Shown one piece after another: positions 5,583 to 14,485 of a stretch of 64,000 nucleotides of DNA. How positions within the stretch are numbered: position 1 is the first letter of the stretch; the number at the start of each line of letters is the position of its first letter. The stretch covers positions 186,001-250,000 of the forward strand of contig CAKSYT010000002.1 of assembly GCA_934524985.1 (NCBI GenBank), read 5' to 3'. The stretch is from an uncultured Faecalibacterium sp. GTDB taxonomy: Bacteria > Bacillota > Clostridia > Oscillospirales > Ruminococcaceae. Under the pieces are notes generated by a model that saw only the letters and a list, made by a program, of their open reading frames with translations, did not search any database and was not told the origin of the DNA. Position numbers and translations under genes: made by a program.

Positions 5583-7580
5583 TTAATGGATGCGGCTGCC
5601 CACGGGGACGTCGTCGCCGTAGAAGGCAATGGAGCAGCCGCCGTCAGCGGTGTCGGCAGCGAAGATCATGCCCTCGCTGACGTACTTACCCTTGAGCATG
5701 GGACGGGGTGCCAGATTGCACACGATGCCCAGCTTTTTGCCGATGAGATCCTCCGGCTTGAACCACTTGGCAATGCCGGACAGGATGCAGCGCTCCCGCT
5801 CGCCGTCAAAAACGGTGAGGTGCAGCAGCTTCTTGCTCTCCTTCAGGTTCTCGCAGGCGCGCACCTCGGCCACGCGCAGCTCCACCTTGCAGAAGGTGTC
5901 AAAGTCGATTTCTTCCTCGTGGGTGAAGTCCACGGTACTCTCCTCAGCAGGGGCGGCAGCCTTCTTCTCGGCTTCCTCCTTGGCCTTGTTGGCAGCAGCG
6001 GCAGCGGCCTTGCGCTTCTCGTCCTCTTCCTTCAGGTGGGCGATCTCCTTAGCCACGTCAATGCGGGGGAACAGTGCCTCGCCCTTGTGCACGGTGTAGG
6101 TCTGCTGTGCGCCGTAGGTGGTCTTGCTCAGATCCAGTGCGGAAGCGTCCAGACCCAGCTGCTCCATCATCTTGGGGGCGGTGGTGGGCAGGTAGGCGTT
6201 CAGCAGGATGCCGCACACACGCAGTGCCTCGCACAGGTGGTACAGCACGCTCTCCAGACGCTGCTTGTTGGCTTCGTCCTTGGCCAGTGCCCAAGGTGCG
6301 GTCTCGTCGATATACTTGTTGGCGCGCTGGATGACCGCAAAGATCTCCATCAGTGCCTGCGGGATGGTCAGATCGTCCATGTCGGCGGTGACCTTAGCGG
6401 TCAGTTCGTTGACCATGGTCTCCAGCTCGGAGTCAATGGCCTCGGTACCGGCTACGTTATGCACAGTGCCGCCGAAGTACTTTTCGCACATGGCCACGGT
6501 ACGGCTGAGCAGGTTGCCCAGGTCGTTGGCCAGATCGCTGTTGATGCGGTTGATCAGTGCTTCGTTGGTAAACATACCATCGTTGCCGAAGGGGATCTCG
6601 CGCAGCAGGAAGTAGCGGATGGCGTCCACGCCGTAGCGGTCGCACAGGATGACGGGGTCCACCACATTGCCCACAGACTTGGACATCTTGCCGCCGTTCA
6701 TCAGCAGCCAGCCGTGGCCGAACACACGCTTGGGCAGGGGCAGATCCAGTGCCATCAGCATGGCAGGCCACAGGATGGTGTGGAAGCGCAGGATCTCCTT
6801 GCCAACCATGTGCAGGTCGGCCGGCCAGAACTTATCGTAGTCGTGGTAGGTCTCGTTGCCGTAGCCCAGTGCGGAGATATAGTTGCTCAGGGCGTCCACC
6901 CAGACGTACATGGTGTGCTTGGGGTCGAAGGGCACGGGGATGCCCCACTTGACCGAGGTACGGGAAACGCAGGTGTCCTGCAGGCCCTGCTTGATGAAGG
7001 CGATCATCTCGTTCTTGCGGCTCTCGGGCTGGATGAACTGGGGGTTCTCCTCATAGAGCTTCAGCAGGCGGTCGGCGTACTTGCTGGTCTTGAAGAAGTA
7101 GGCCTCCTCGTGGGCATCGTAGACCTCGCGGCCGCAGTCCGGGCATTTGCCGTCCACCAGCTGGCTGTCGGTCCAGAAGCTCTCGCAGGGCTTGCAGTAG
7201 TGGCCGATGTACTCGCTCTTGTAGATATCGCCCTGCTCGTACAGCTTGGTGAAGATCTTCTGGCAGCTTTCCATGTGGTAGTCATCAGTGGTGCGGATAA
7301 AGCGATCGTAGCTGACATCCAGCAGCTTCCACAGATCCTTGACGGTAGCAACGATCTTGTCCACATACTCCTTGGGGGTGACACCAGCATCGGCAGCCTT
7401 ATCCTGGATCTTCTGGCCGTGCTCATCGGTGCCGGTCAGGAACATGACGTCGTAGCCCTGCATCCGCTTGAAGCGGGCCAGTGCATCGCAGGCCACGGTG
7501 GTGTAGCTATGGCCGATGTGCAGCTTATCGCTGGGGTAATAGATGGGGGTGGTGATATAAAATGTCTTGTGTTCGCTCAT
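5583..7580 (-). CDS. metG: Methionine--tRNA ligase
   Basis: 665 residues. It shows the class I signature HIGH (LHIGHSYTT, about residue 20), paired zinc cysteines CKPC and CPDCG, and the WIG-like catalytic core. KMSKS is at GGKMSKSVGNVV. A linker rich in lysine and alanine (about 525-560) leads into a C-terminal EMAP/Trbp111-like tRNA-binding domain (ELRVAEVRACENL ... GKYVSEGMIFAA). The length fits the long bacterial form with the fused C-terminal dimerisation/tRNA-binding domain. Expression is evidently controlled by the T-box leader at 7605-7906. The eamA-like and tatD genes follow in the same direction. Confidence 0.97.
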   Translation of the reverse strand: MSEHKTFYITTPIYYPSDKLHIGHSYTTVACDALARFKRMQGYDVMFLTGTDEHGQKIQDKAADAGVTPKEYVDKIVATVKDLWKLLDVSYDRFIRTTDDYHMESCQKIFTKLYEQGDIYKSEYIGHYCKPCESFWTDSQLVDGKCPDCGREVYDAHEEAYFFKTSKYADRLLKLYEENPQFIQPESRKNEMIAFIKQGLQDTCVSRTSVKWGIPVPFDPKHTMYVWVDALSNYISALGYGNETYHDYDKFWPADLHMVGKEILRFHTILWPAMLMALDLPLPKRVFGHGWLLMNGGKMSKSVGNVVDPVILCDRYGVDAIRYFLLREIPFGNDGMFTNEALINRINSDLANDLGNLLSRTVAMCEKYFGGTVHNVAGTEAIDSELETMVNELTAKVTADMDDLTIPQALMEIFAVIQRANKYIDETAPWALAKDEANKQRLESVLYHLCEALRVCGILLNAYLPTTAPKMMEQLGLDASALDLSKTTYGAQQTYTVHKGEALFPRIDVAKEIAHLKEEDEKRKAAAAAANKAKEEAEKKAAAPAEESTVDFTHEEEIDFDTFCKVELRVAEVRACENLKESKKLLHLTVFDGERERCILSGIAKWFKPEDLIGKKLGIVCNLAPRPMLKGKYVSEGMIFAADTADGGCSIAFYGDDVPVGSRIH

Positions 7581-7604
7581 GGGGTTCTATCTTCCTTTCT
7601 TTTG

Positions 7605-7906
7605 GTTCTGCAAGCAAAAAGCGCTCCCGCCCTGCCGGGTATAACCGGACAAGGACGAGAGCGCTGAACCTTCGTGGTACCACCTTGCTTCGCCGCGCCC
7701 TTACGGACGCAGCCTTTAGCCGGCAAAAACCGGCCTTTGCGCGATAACGGGCGCACCCCGTCGCAGGCTCATTGTTCACCTGCGCGGCTCCAAGACCATC
7801 TTCGGCACCGCGCGGCCTGCCCGGTTCCATCCTTCGGGCTTTCTGTCAGGCGCAGACGGTGCGTACTCTTCTCTTCACAGCCAATTTGACACAATTTTCA
7901 GTGTTG
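7605..7906 (-). promoter_or_regulatory. T-box riboswitch (probably tRNA-Met) in the metG leader
   Basis: On the minus strand the conserved T-box sequence AAGGTGGTACCACGAA is at 7672-7687. It is followed by a terminator whose stem (AGCGCTCTCGTCC with the complementary segment at 7620-7633) ends in TTTTT about 35 nt before metG. Upstream is a GC-rich Stem I region, with an ATG in the sequence GAAGATGGTC that is a plausible methionine specifier. T-boxes sense uncharged tRNA and switch between terminator and antiterminator. The specifier assignment is inferred from the downstream gene and needs folding to confirm. Confidence 0.88.
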
Positions 7907-7911
7907 CTTCT

Positions 7912-7940
7912 ATCATACGCAAAAAGTGCGGGTTTGTCAA
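7912..7940 (-). promoter_or_regulatory. Consensus promoter of the metG T-box transcript
   Basis: A perfect TTGACA (7935-7940), 17-bp spacer and TATGAT (7912-7917) on the minus strand, with transcription starting near 7905. Confidence 0.9.
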
Positions 7941-8023
7941 CAAAAAGATGCAGAATCCCGCCGGGCAGCGCGTCTGCTGCCCGCATTTTGGTGCGCGGGC
8001 AACATCTGCCGCCGTGTTCAACC

Positions 8024-9409
8024 TCAGACGGCGTAGCCCTTGCTCTTGATGACCTCCACGACCTGAGAGACGTACTTCTGGCAAGTGTCGTGGTCGGGAG
8101 CTTCCACCATAACACGAACCACCGGCTCCGTGCCGGACTCGCGTACCAGAATGCGGCCGGTATCGCCCAGCGCTTCTGCCACAGCCTTGACGGCTGCCTG
8201 CACCGCCGGGTCGTTCTGCGCAGCCTTTTTATCGGTGACGCGGACGTTCTCCAGCACCTGCGGATAGATCTTCAGCGGCTCGGCCAGCTTGCTCATGGGC
8301 AGCTTCTTTGCCAGCATGACTTCCATCATCTTCAGGCTGGTCAGGATGCCGTCACCGGTGCTGGCATACTTGCTGAAAATGATATGGCCGCTCTGCTCGC
8401 CGCCGATCCGGCAGTTGTTCTTAGCCATATATTCGTAGACGTACTTGTCGCCCACGGCGGTCTTTGCGTAGCCGATGCCCTGCTCGTCAAAAGCCTTGTA
8501 CAGACCGAAGTTGGACATGACCGTGGTGACCACCGTGTTGTTCATCAGCTCGCCGTGCTCCTTCATGTAGCAGCCGTAGATATACAGGATGTGGTCGCCG
8601 GTGATGACATTGCCCTTCTCGTCCACGCACAGGCAGCGGTCAGCGTCGCCATCGAAGGCAAAGCCAACATCCAGCCCGTTCTCTACCACGAACTTCTGCA
8701 AGCCCTCGATGTGGGTAGAACCGGCGTTGTTGTTGATGTTCAAGCCGTTGGGCTTATTGTTGATGACATAGGTATCCGCGCCCAGAGCATCAAACACGGA
8801 TTTAGCAATATTCCAGCTTGCACCGTTGGCGCAGTCCAGACCGACTTTAATGCCCTTGAAGGAGTAGATGCCCAGAGAAATCAGGTAGCCCATGTAGCGG
8901 TTGCGGCCTGCCACATAGTCCACGGTGCAGCCGATGTGCTCCCGGTGGGCAAAGGGCAGCTCCGGCCAGTCCTTATCGAACACATGGAGCTTGCCGTCAA
9001 GATAGTCCTCCACCAGCAGCAACGTTTCCTCGGGCATTTTCTCGCCGTGGCAGTCAATCAGCTTGATGCCGTTATCGTAGTAGGGGTTGTGGCTGGCAGA
9101 GATCATGATGCCGCAATCAAAGTCATCCACGCGGGCGATGTAAGCCACAGACGGGGTGGTAGTGACGTGCAGCAGGTAGGCGTCTGCGCCGGAGGCAGTC
9201 AGACCTGCGACCAGACTGTACTCGAACATATAGGAGCTGCGGCGGGTATCCTTGCCAATGACGATGCGGGCGGGCTCGTTGTTGCCGTTGCGCGCGCGCA
9301 GTGCATTGTAGTACCAGCCCAAGAAGCGGCCAACCTTGTAAGCGTGGTCAGCGGTCAGATCAATGCCTGCTTCCCCACGGAAGCCATCGGTTCCAAAATA
9401 TTTTCCCAT
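8024..9409 (-). CDS. glmM: Phosphoglucosamine mutase-type phosphohexomutase, copy 1
   Basis: 461 residues. MGKYFGTDGFRGEAG is the GlmM-type N terminus. ISASHNP (serine about 106) is the phosphoserine loop, DGDADR is the metal-binding loop, GGEQSGH is the sugar-binding loop, and RESGTEPVVRVMVE is the phosphate-binding C-terminal motif. The expected reaction is glucosamine-6-P to glucosamine-1-P for peptidoglycan precursors. A second, about 94% identical protein is encoded at 23053-24438 beside glmS. This copy is the GC-richer one and is likely the housekeeping gene. It lies upstream of the metG T-box unit in the same direction, with no partner gene overlapping. Confidence 0.9.
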   Translation of the reverse strand: MGKYFGTDGFRGEAGIDLTADHAYKVGRFLGWYYNALRARNGNNEPARIVIGKDTRRSSYMFEYSLVAGLTASGADAYLLHVTTTPSVAYIARVDDFDCGIMISASHNPYYDNGIKLIDCHGEKMPEETLLLVEDYLDGKLHVFDKDWPELPFAHREHIGCTVDYVAGRNRYMGYLISLGIYSFKGIKVGLDCANGASWNIAKSVFDALGADTYVINNKPNGLNINNNAGSTHIEGLQKFVVENGLDVGFAFDGDADRCLCVDEKGNVITGDHILYIYGCYMKEHGELMNNTVVTTVMSNFGLYKAFDEQGIGYAKTAVGDKYVYEYMAKNNCRIGGEQSGHIIFSKYASTGDGILTSLKMMEVMLAKKLPMSKLAEPLKIYPQVLENVRVTDKKAAQNDPAVQAAVKAVAEALGDTGRILVRESGTEPVVRVMVEAPDHDTCQKYVSQVVEVIKSKGYAV

Positions 9410-9601
9410 TCTTGATTACCTCGTTCCCAAAAGCGAACTTTTAGTAGTGTATATGCTTTCCCCCGTTGCCTGATGCCCCTGCAAAGAGAGATATCTTCAT
9501 CTGTAAAGTGCATCGATTCGGGGACACTGTAAGTTCAGTATAGCACAATTCTTGGAGCAAATCATCCTTTCTGCAGATTTTCTCCCTGCAAGTGGATAAA
9601 T

Positions 9602-9645
9602 AAACACCCTTCCTCTCACGGAAACCCGCAAAAGGAAGGGTGTTG
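9602..9645 (-). terminator. Terminator downstream of the GAPDH remnant
   Basis: An 11-bp stem (9603-9613 with 9634-9644) is followed on the minus strand by a T-rich tail. It lies 110 nt downstream of the gap remnant stop codon and is most simply the original gap terminator. Confidence 0.6.
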
Positions 9646-9754
9646 AACGCAATATCCTGTTGTCATGCCAATCACAGCATGTTCGTACCAGCAAAGCCGG
9701 TAACAGCTGTCATTCAGCACGGCACCTCAAGCACTTTTGAGCGTAGAGCTGTGA

Positions 9755-9862
9755 TTAGCAGTTCTCAGCGAAGTACTTAATGGTACGAACCATCTGAGAG
9801 GTGTAGGAGTTCTCGTTGTCGTACCAAGACACGACCTGAACCTGGTAGGTGTCGTCGTAGCT
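9755..9862 (-). pseudogene. gap: Orphan 3' end of a GAPDH gene
   Basis: The minus frame ending at the TAA at 9755-9757 reads ...YQVQVVSWYDNENSYTSQMVRTIKYFAENC. The SWYDNENSYTSQMVRTIK block is the conserved C terminus of glyceraldehyde-3-phosphate dehydrogenase. About 36 codons remain, and an in-frame TAG occurs just upstream. Everything 5' of about 9862 is unrelated AT-rich sequence. The catalytic and NAD domains are absent, so this is a relic of a deletion or insertion, or a duplicated tail. An intact gap is presumably elsewhere in the genome. Confidence 0.85.
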
Positions 9863-9975
9863 ACGCTAAATTTTCACGATTTTTTTGTGATCGTTCATAA
9901 TTTCGAAACAACAGTTACAGTACCACAGCATACCGTTGTCGTACCAAAACCGGCTTGTTCGTACCAAGATTATAC
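9815..9975. repeat. Repeated GTTGTCGTACCAA-like motif
   Basis: GTTGTCGTACCAA occurs at 9815-9827 (inside the GAPDH remnant) and again at 9935-9947. The variant TTGTTCGTACCAA starts at 9955, and a shorter TGTTCGTACCA occurs near 9681. They straddle the break point of the gap remnant. The rest of 9410-10265 holds no supported gene. Confidence 0.5.
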
Positions 9976-10265
9976 CACGTTTCAGCGTTATTTTCAAGTT
10001 TTTTCGCAATTTTGTGTTTGTGGATATTTTTGCATCTTTGTGTGTTATATGCGTATACATTTTCATGTGATATCGCGTGCATTCCTCGGAGCGTCCGGGA
10101 CCCGGGGCTGCCGCCCTGCCCAGATGCGCTCCTCTGCTGCCTCTTTTGCTGAAATTTCACCGGAAGTGATTTTGAGGGATGGAGGGAAAAACAGGGCTCT
10201 TTTTTGTTTGATATAAAACATATATGCCTTACGACCCGACAGTTGCACCTATAAGCAACCGTATA

Positions 10266-11048
10266 TCAGTTCTTGGAAACACACCTGCGTTTATTCATTT
10301 TACACTTTGCATCGTCCGGCACATCGATCAGTCCGAACCGATAGAACATCCCGTAGATGTAGGTCACGCCCCGGATATCCCCCAACGCTTTTGGACGGTC
10401 TACCACTGCTCCGACCTCTTTTACATTGCCCAGCGCCAGCAGCACCGAGCTCCACGCCAGACTTTTGCTGTTTTCCCGGCGGTCGATCCAGAGCTCCTTT
10501 GTGTATTCACCGCTTCTGCCTTTTCGGACTTCATAAGAGAATGGCAAGCCAGAGTAGGTTTTAAAACGCACTTTTTGATAGAGTAGAACCACATCCCACA
10601 AATGCTCCTCTGTCGGCGCTGCTCGCAGTTTTTTCATTGCTCTGTATCTCCGCTGCCGCTCTGCTCCTACGCTGATCTTCTCCGCTGGTGCTTCATTTGG
10701 AAAATACACGCCCTTCTGATATGGTAGGTACGAAGTGACGGAAGCTTTGGACAGCTTGAGCACTGATGCGGTGGAGAGGATTGCGTCTTTATAGCTTTGG
10801 GCTTCTCTATACTTGTAAAAAGTGTGCTGCACCGTCTCCGCTATATCTGACTCGTACACCCCGGCTGTGATGAGCAGCTTTCTTACTTTGATAGGGTTGA
10901 GGGACAGGGCGTCTGCGATGGCTTGGAGAGAGCAGTCCTCCTCATAAAGAGCCACCGCCGCATCCAACTGCTCTTTCAGATTTTTCCCGGCATCGTACTC
11001 TGGCTTTGACTTTTTCCGGCCTCCGCCGGGCTTGCGTGTTTCTCTCAC
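10266..11048 (-). CDS. Helix-turn-helix accessory protein, unknown
   Basis: 260 residues. The basic N terminus (KPGGGRKKSKPEYD) is followed by a helix-turn-helix-like stretch (about 40-60, YEEDCSLQAIADALSLNPIKVRKLLITAGVYES) and a second conserved helical segment (DAILSTASVLKLSKASVTSYLPYQKGVYFP). The start is GTG at 11048 with GAGGGG 8 nt upstream. Proteins of this layout occur in accessory regions of gut Clostridia; I cannot assign a function. It is the most downstream gene of the island. A short sequence resembling both its 5' leader and its 3' end recurs at 14268-14420. Confidence 0.7.
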   Translation of the reverse strand: MRETRKPGGGRKKSKPEYDAGKNLKEQLDAAVALYEEDCSLQAIADALSLNPIKVRKLLITAGVYESDIAETVQHTFYKYREAQSYKDAILSTASVLKLSKASVTSYLPYQKGVYFPNEAPAEKISVGAERQRRYRAMKKLRAAPTEEHLWDVVLLYQKVRFKTYSGLPFSYEVRKGRSGEYTKELWIDRRENSKSLAWSSVLLALGNVKEVGAVVDRPKALGDIRGVTYIYGMFYRFGLIDVPDDAKCKMNKRRCVSKN

Positions 11049-11184
11049 AATGCACCCCCTCTTATTATTTTCGTCACATCCTATATGTCTTGCGCTACCA
11101 AAGCTTATTTTGTAAGTAAGCTATGGCATATTACACCGAAGATTTCAATAATTTTTTTACGAATTGATTCTCTAAAGAAGGTAT

Positions 11185-12192
11185 TCATGAATCCTCTGCT
11201 TCTAGATCATGCGTCAGTTTTGCTAGGATACGCTTGCCCCATTTCTCTTCATCGAGATAGTTAAAATAAACTACATTCTTTAAATCATCCATGTCGTCAA
11301 ATGCCCCCGGAAAACTTTTTATCAACTGATCAAGATACTCTTCGGTGTAGATTTGTTTTGCCCGCAGAATATTCCGGATGTAGTCGCTATGCTTTTCGTA
11401 GAGAGGGCCAAGCTTCAGCAAATCCCAAGTGTTTTGAATCCGCTTCGCTGCATCTTTATCCACGTCCGGTGCACTCTCTGGTTTCACAGTATATTCTTCT
11501 GCCAAACCAACGTAACTGTGAATTCTGTCCTTCTTCTTTTTGGGTGTAATTTGCAAAACAGTTTTAGTTCCATAGCCTTCCACATAAGGGTTCAGATATT
11601 GCACTTTTTGATCTTTGAAGCTATCCTTATCACTTTTTCCACTATTGCAGACTGCGCAAGATGGAATCAAGTTATACATTGAAACTGCTAGATAAGGATA
11701 TTTCGATTTCGGAAAGAAATGGTCATATTGCGGCCGAGCTTTTCCATTTCTCGCTTCTTTTTCCACAGTAAAAATATAGCTTCGATTACAATATGGACAA
11801 ACAGTAACACCAAGTTTTTCTGCCCACTGGTGCCCAAACTTGCGATTTGAAAAGTTTGTATAGACACGTTCAAATTCTTTTTGAATTTCTATACTTTCGA
11901 TTTGACCTATCTTCACCATTGCTTTTTCAAGATACGGAACTTCGCCCACTAATATGTTCTTTACCTTGTCATCATCGAGTTTTTCTTTCTCGCTCAAAAA
12001 AGCAATAATCGCATTCACTTCCCTTGAAAATTTTTCCCTTCGTTTCTGGTAATTTTCTTCAGTCTCTTCCTCCTTTTTCTTGACCTCAACTTTATGATCT
12101 TTTAGATTTTCCAATGCCTCTATGTAGCTCTTTCGAACACTTTCTAAGTATTCAGCCTCTAGTTCCTTCGATACTTTTGGCAATTGGATCAT
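11185..12192 (-). CDS. HNH nuclease, PtuB-like partner of an AAA ATPase
   Basis: 335 residues. A long charged N-terminal helix region (about 15-80) precedes a zinc-supported HNH domain. VCPYCNRS is at about 130-140, QYDHFFPKSKYP at about 155-167, and IPSCAVCNSGKSD at about 176-190, giving two CxxC pairs around the DHFFP histidine motif and an asparagine (YNLIP). I start at ATG 12192, which has GAGGGGG 8 nt upstream; an ATG at 12198 overlaps the ATPase stop (ATGA). The pairing and order (ATPase then HNH) match the Septu defence system (PtuA/PtuB), or closely related ATPase-HNH pairs such as those tied to retron Ec78. The link to Septu is by domain and gene order, not by alignment. Confidence 0.83.
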   Translation of the reverse strand: MIQLPKVSKELEAEYLESVRKSYIEALENLKDHKVEVKKKEEETEENYQKRREKFSREVNAIIAFLSEKEKLDDDKVKNILVGEVPYLEKAMVKIGQIESIEIQKEFERVYTNFSNRKFGHQWAEKLGVTVCPYCNRSYIFTVEKEARNGKARPQYDHFFPKSKYPYLAVSMYNLIPSCAVCNSGKSDKDSFKDQKVQYLNPYVEGYGTKTVLQITPKKKKDRIHSYVGLAEEYTVKPESAPDVDKDAAKRIQNTWDLLKLGPLYEKHSDYIRNILRAKQIYTEEYLDQLIKSFPGAFDDMDDLKNVVYFNYLDEEKWGKRILAKLTHDLEAEDS

Positions 12193-12194
12193 GC

Positions 12195-14123
12195 TCATAT
12201 CCCCCTCAGTATTTTGATTTGCTTTTCAATTTCTGTCTTTTGGCGTTCCAAAAATTCTATCATCTTTTTCTTTTCCTCTGTGGTTTCCGAATGGATACTT
12301 GCCCTGTCCTCCATGAGTTCCGATTTTTTATCCTGCCGCCGAATCATTTTTTCAACATTTCGACGGATAAGAGGTTCTCCGATCAATCCAATGATTTTAT
12401 AGGCTTTTTCTTCGCTCAATTCCCCTGTCTCAATTTTATCGATCCATTGATTGATTTTATTCTGTGCAAATTCTCCCATTGCAAGTTTATCGTCTGATAA
12501 GAAAAAGGCATCCTTGTAGAGCGTGTAAATATTTGCACCAAATGTCTGTGCGTTTCGTTCCTCCTGACAAACTGTACCATCAGACCGCTTCTTTAAGAAA
12601 ATGCAGTTTTCCACCGGAATATCCGACAACACAATTGGGGAATGGCTGGTCAAAATGATTTGGAAGTAATGTCCTTTGAACTGGCGTCGGAGCAAACTCA
12701 GCAAATCTCGAACGATTCTTCTCTGCCACTCAGGATGCAAATAGAGATCGATTTCATCAATTAGCAAAAGAATATTTGTATTCCATTGAATGCCTTTTCC
12801 TGGCATGTAATTCTCAATCTGTGATGCAAAACAAATGCGTGACATAATATTCAAAAGCGCACGTTCACCAGAAGACATTCCCAGATTAAGCACGACCAAA
12901 TACTTCAGTACAAACGCATGACCCTTTCGAGCATCACTCAAAATTATTTGGAAGCTTTCAACTGGCGCTGTGGCATAATCCACTCGTGCCAGATCCGTCT
13001 TTGAGAGCCCGTTGTCTCCTTTTTTTTTTGCGTTTTCTAGTATTGCTTTGAACTCGTTGACTTCATGCCACGCATCCAAATAATATGTCCGTTCGCGCCC
13101 TTGAACTTCATCAGTCACAAACGATTTACAGTAAGAAAATATTTCATCTACCTTCTTAGTTCTCGGATCAAAGTCGTCATAGACGACTGCCAACTCCATT
13201 GCGAGATTGTAAACCAGCCTCCCCCAAAGCCCCATTTCGCACAGATCATTTTTCAATGTCCTGCATTTTGACATTCCGTTTTGTATCATGACCTCCGCTT
13301 CGCTGCTTGACTTTTCTGATATTGGTGCTTCCAATATTGAGATTGAAAAATCCACGGCATCAATTTTTTTACCACAAAATCTGCTTTTCCCCTTCAACAG
13401 CGAATCATAATACAAAACATCCAGAAACACCTGAAAGTCGTTAGCTTCTGCTTTATCAGCCATATATCTTTGAAGCGCATTGAAACGCGTAAGTTCCACT
13501 AAAAAGGATTCCGCATCCACGCCATATAGTCTTCGATAGAAATCCTTATAAATTGTTGGAAGGGCTGAATTGGTCAGAGTAATATAGTCAATGCCCGAAT
13601 TCATTCTGTTTCCGCTTGCACCAATACCGTATTCACTATTTGACAGACAAATATGAGATATTTTTCCTATATAATCTTCCGTCACAAACTCATTTCCAGA
13701 GTAGACATTAATTTCATTTCCCTCAAATTGAATTTTGCGGTATCCTGACAGATGGTTAATAATTTTCAAGGAATCTGTCCATGCTTGTTTATATACCGCA
13801 ATAAAAGAGTCTGTACGCTCTCTTCTTTTTTGACGTTTTTCTGCGCTATCCCTTTGAGAATACGGAACATCTCCAAGTTCCGTCAGATATTTTATGAGTG
13901 TAGTTTTTCCAACACCATTTTCGCCAATGATAGCTGTTAGATTCTGGATTTTCGACTCCGAAAACACATTCAGCTTATCTATTTTTTGTGCAGTTAGTTT
14001 TCTCGTTTTGTGATTAAAATTTATTTTGTAACATGGAGAGAAATTGAACTCCATATTCTGAAAGCATCCATGTTCGTCCTGCTCAATCCATAAATAAATC
14101 AGTTCAGTTTTTTCTTTATTCAT
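12195..14123 (-). CDS. AAA/SMC-like ATPase, PtuA-like
   Basis: 642 residues. Walker A GENGVGKTT is at about 67-75, the ABC signature-like LGMSSGERALLNIMSR in the C-terminal half, and Walker B LLLIDEIDLYLHPEW nearby. The downstream histidine switch SHSPIVLSD follows. This is the ATPase head layout of OLD/PtuA proteins. The C terminus is strongly helical and charged (KKKMIEFLERQKTEIEKQIK) and may contact the nuclease. The stop overlaps the upstream start candidate of the HNH gene by 4 nt, indicating coupled translation. AT-rich compared with neighbouring core genes. Likely role: ATP-regulated activation of the HNH nuclease during phage infection. Confidence 0.85.
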   Translation of the reverse strand: MNKEKTELIYLWIEQDEHGCFQNMEFNFSPCYKINFNHKTRKLTAQKIDKLNVFSESKIQNLTAIIGENGVGKTTLIKYLTELGDVPYSQRDSAEKRQKRRERTDSFIAVYKQAWTDSLKIINHLSGYRKIQFEGNEINVYSGNEFVTEDYIGKISHICLSNSEYGIGASGNRMNSGIDYITLTNSALPTIYKDFYRRLYGVDAESFLVELTRFNALQRYMADKAEANDFQVFLDVLYYDSLLKGKSRFCGKKIDAVDFSISILEAPISEKSSSEAEVMIQNGMSKCRTLKNDLCEMGLWGRLVYNLAMELAVVYDDFDPRTKKVDEIFSYCKSFVTDEVQGRERTYYLDAWHEVNEFKAILENAKKKGDNGLSKTDLARVDYATAPVESFQIILSDARKGHAFVLKYLVVLNLGMSSGERALLNIMSRICFASQIENYMPGKGIQWNTNILLLIDEIDLYLHPEWQRRIVRDLLSLLRRQFKGHYFQIILTSHSPIVLSDIPVENCIFLKKRSDGTVCQEERNAQTFGANIYTLYKDAFFLSDDKLAMGEFAQNKINQWIDKIETGELSEEKAYKIIGLIGEPLIRRNVEKMIRRQDKKSELMEDRASIHSETTEEKKKMIEFLERQKTEIEKQIKILRGI

Positions 14124-14267
14124 GCTTTATTCCTCATAATTTTTCAGTCAGGAATACATTCTTCGTCTTAATACACAGAGCCACATAGAGTGCTCCATGC
14201 AGTGATATGCAAGCTCTGCTTCAAAACCATCCGATTCTTATATTTCACTGATACGTAAATCTGAACC

Positions 14268-14420
14268 GAACTGAGCAGAACATCCCCCGTATCTTTTTCA
14301 AAGAACATTTGAAAGAGGTTTATAATATTCAAACTTTATTGTTTTGATGTAATTTTGGTAATTTCATTTTTCTCACACTTCATTTCCTTTATTTGCATCA
14401 CAACCTATATGAAGGCCTTC
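14268..14420 (-). pseudogene. Probable internally deleted relic of the HTH gene at 10266-11048
   Basis: Near 14372-14420 the minus strand carries CATATAGGTTGTGATG, an AAAGGA and GTG AGA AAA. This closely parallels the CATATAGGATGTGACG leader and GTG AGA GAA start of the intact HTH gene. Near 14268-14310 it carries ACGGGGGATGTTCTGCTC-AGTTCGG, resembling the intact gene's 3' end (ACGGGATGTTCTATCGGTTCGG). The middle is missing. The similarity is short, so this is tentative; the leader match could instead be a shared regulatory motif. Confidence 0.4.
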
Positions 14421-14423
14421 AAA

Positions 14424-14462
14424 AGAGACCGTGTAAACTCCTAGAGTTCAGTCCACACGGCA
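14424..14462 (-). terminator. Terminator after the coiled-coil gene
   Basis: On the minus strand CCGTGTG pairs with CACGG and an inner AACTC with GAGTT, followed by TCTCTTTT. It sits just downstream of the stop at 14486. Confidence 0.6.
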
Positions 14463-14485
14463 TTTATTAAGTCTTAAGTTCTTGT

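Noticed and set aside
5586..7667. A 693-codon open frame antisense to metG
   Set aside because: It follows codon periodicity of metG, has a non-protein-like composition, no ribosome-binding site and no homology.
7772..9415. A 547-codon plus-strand open frame over the T-box and glmM
   Set aside because: Shadow of glmM and its upstream leader; the low-complexity histidine/valine-rich translation is not a real protein.
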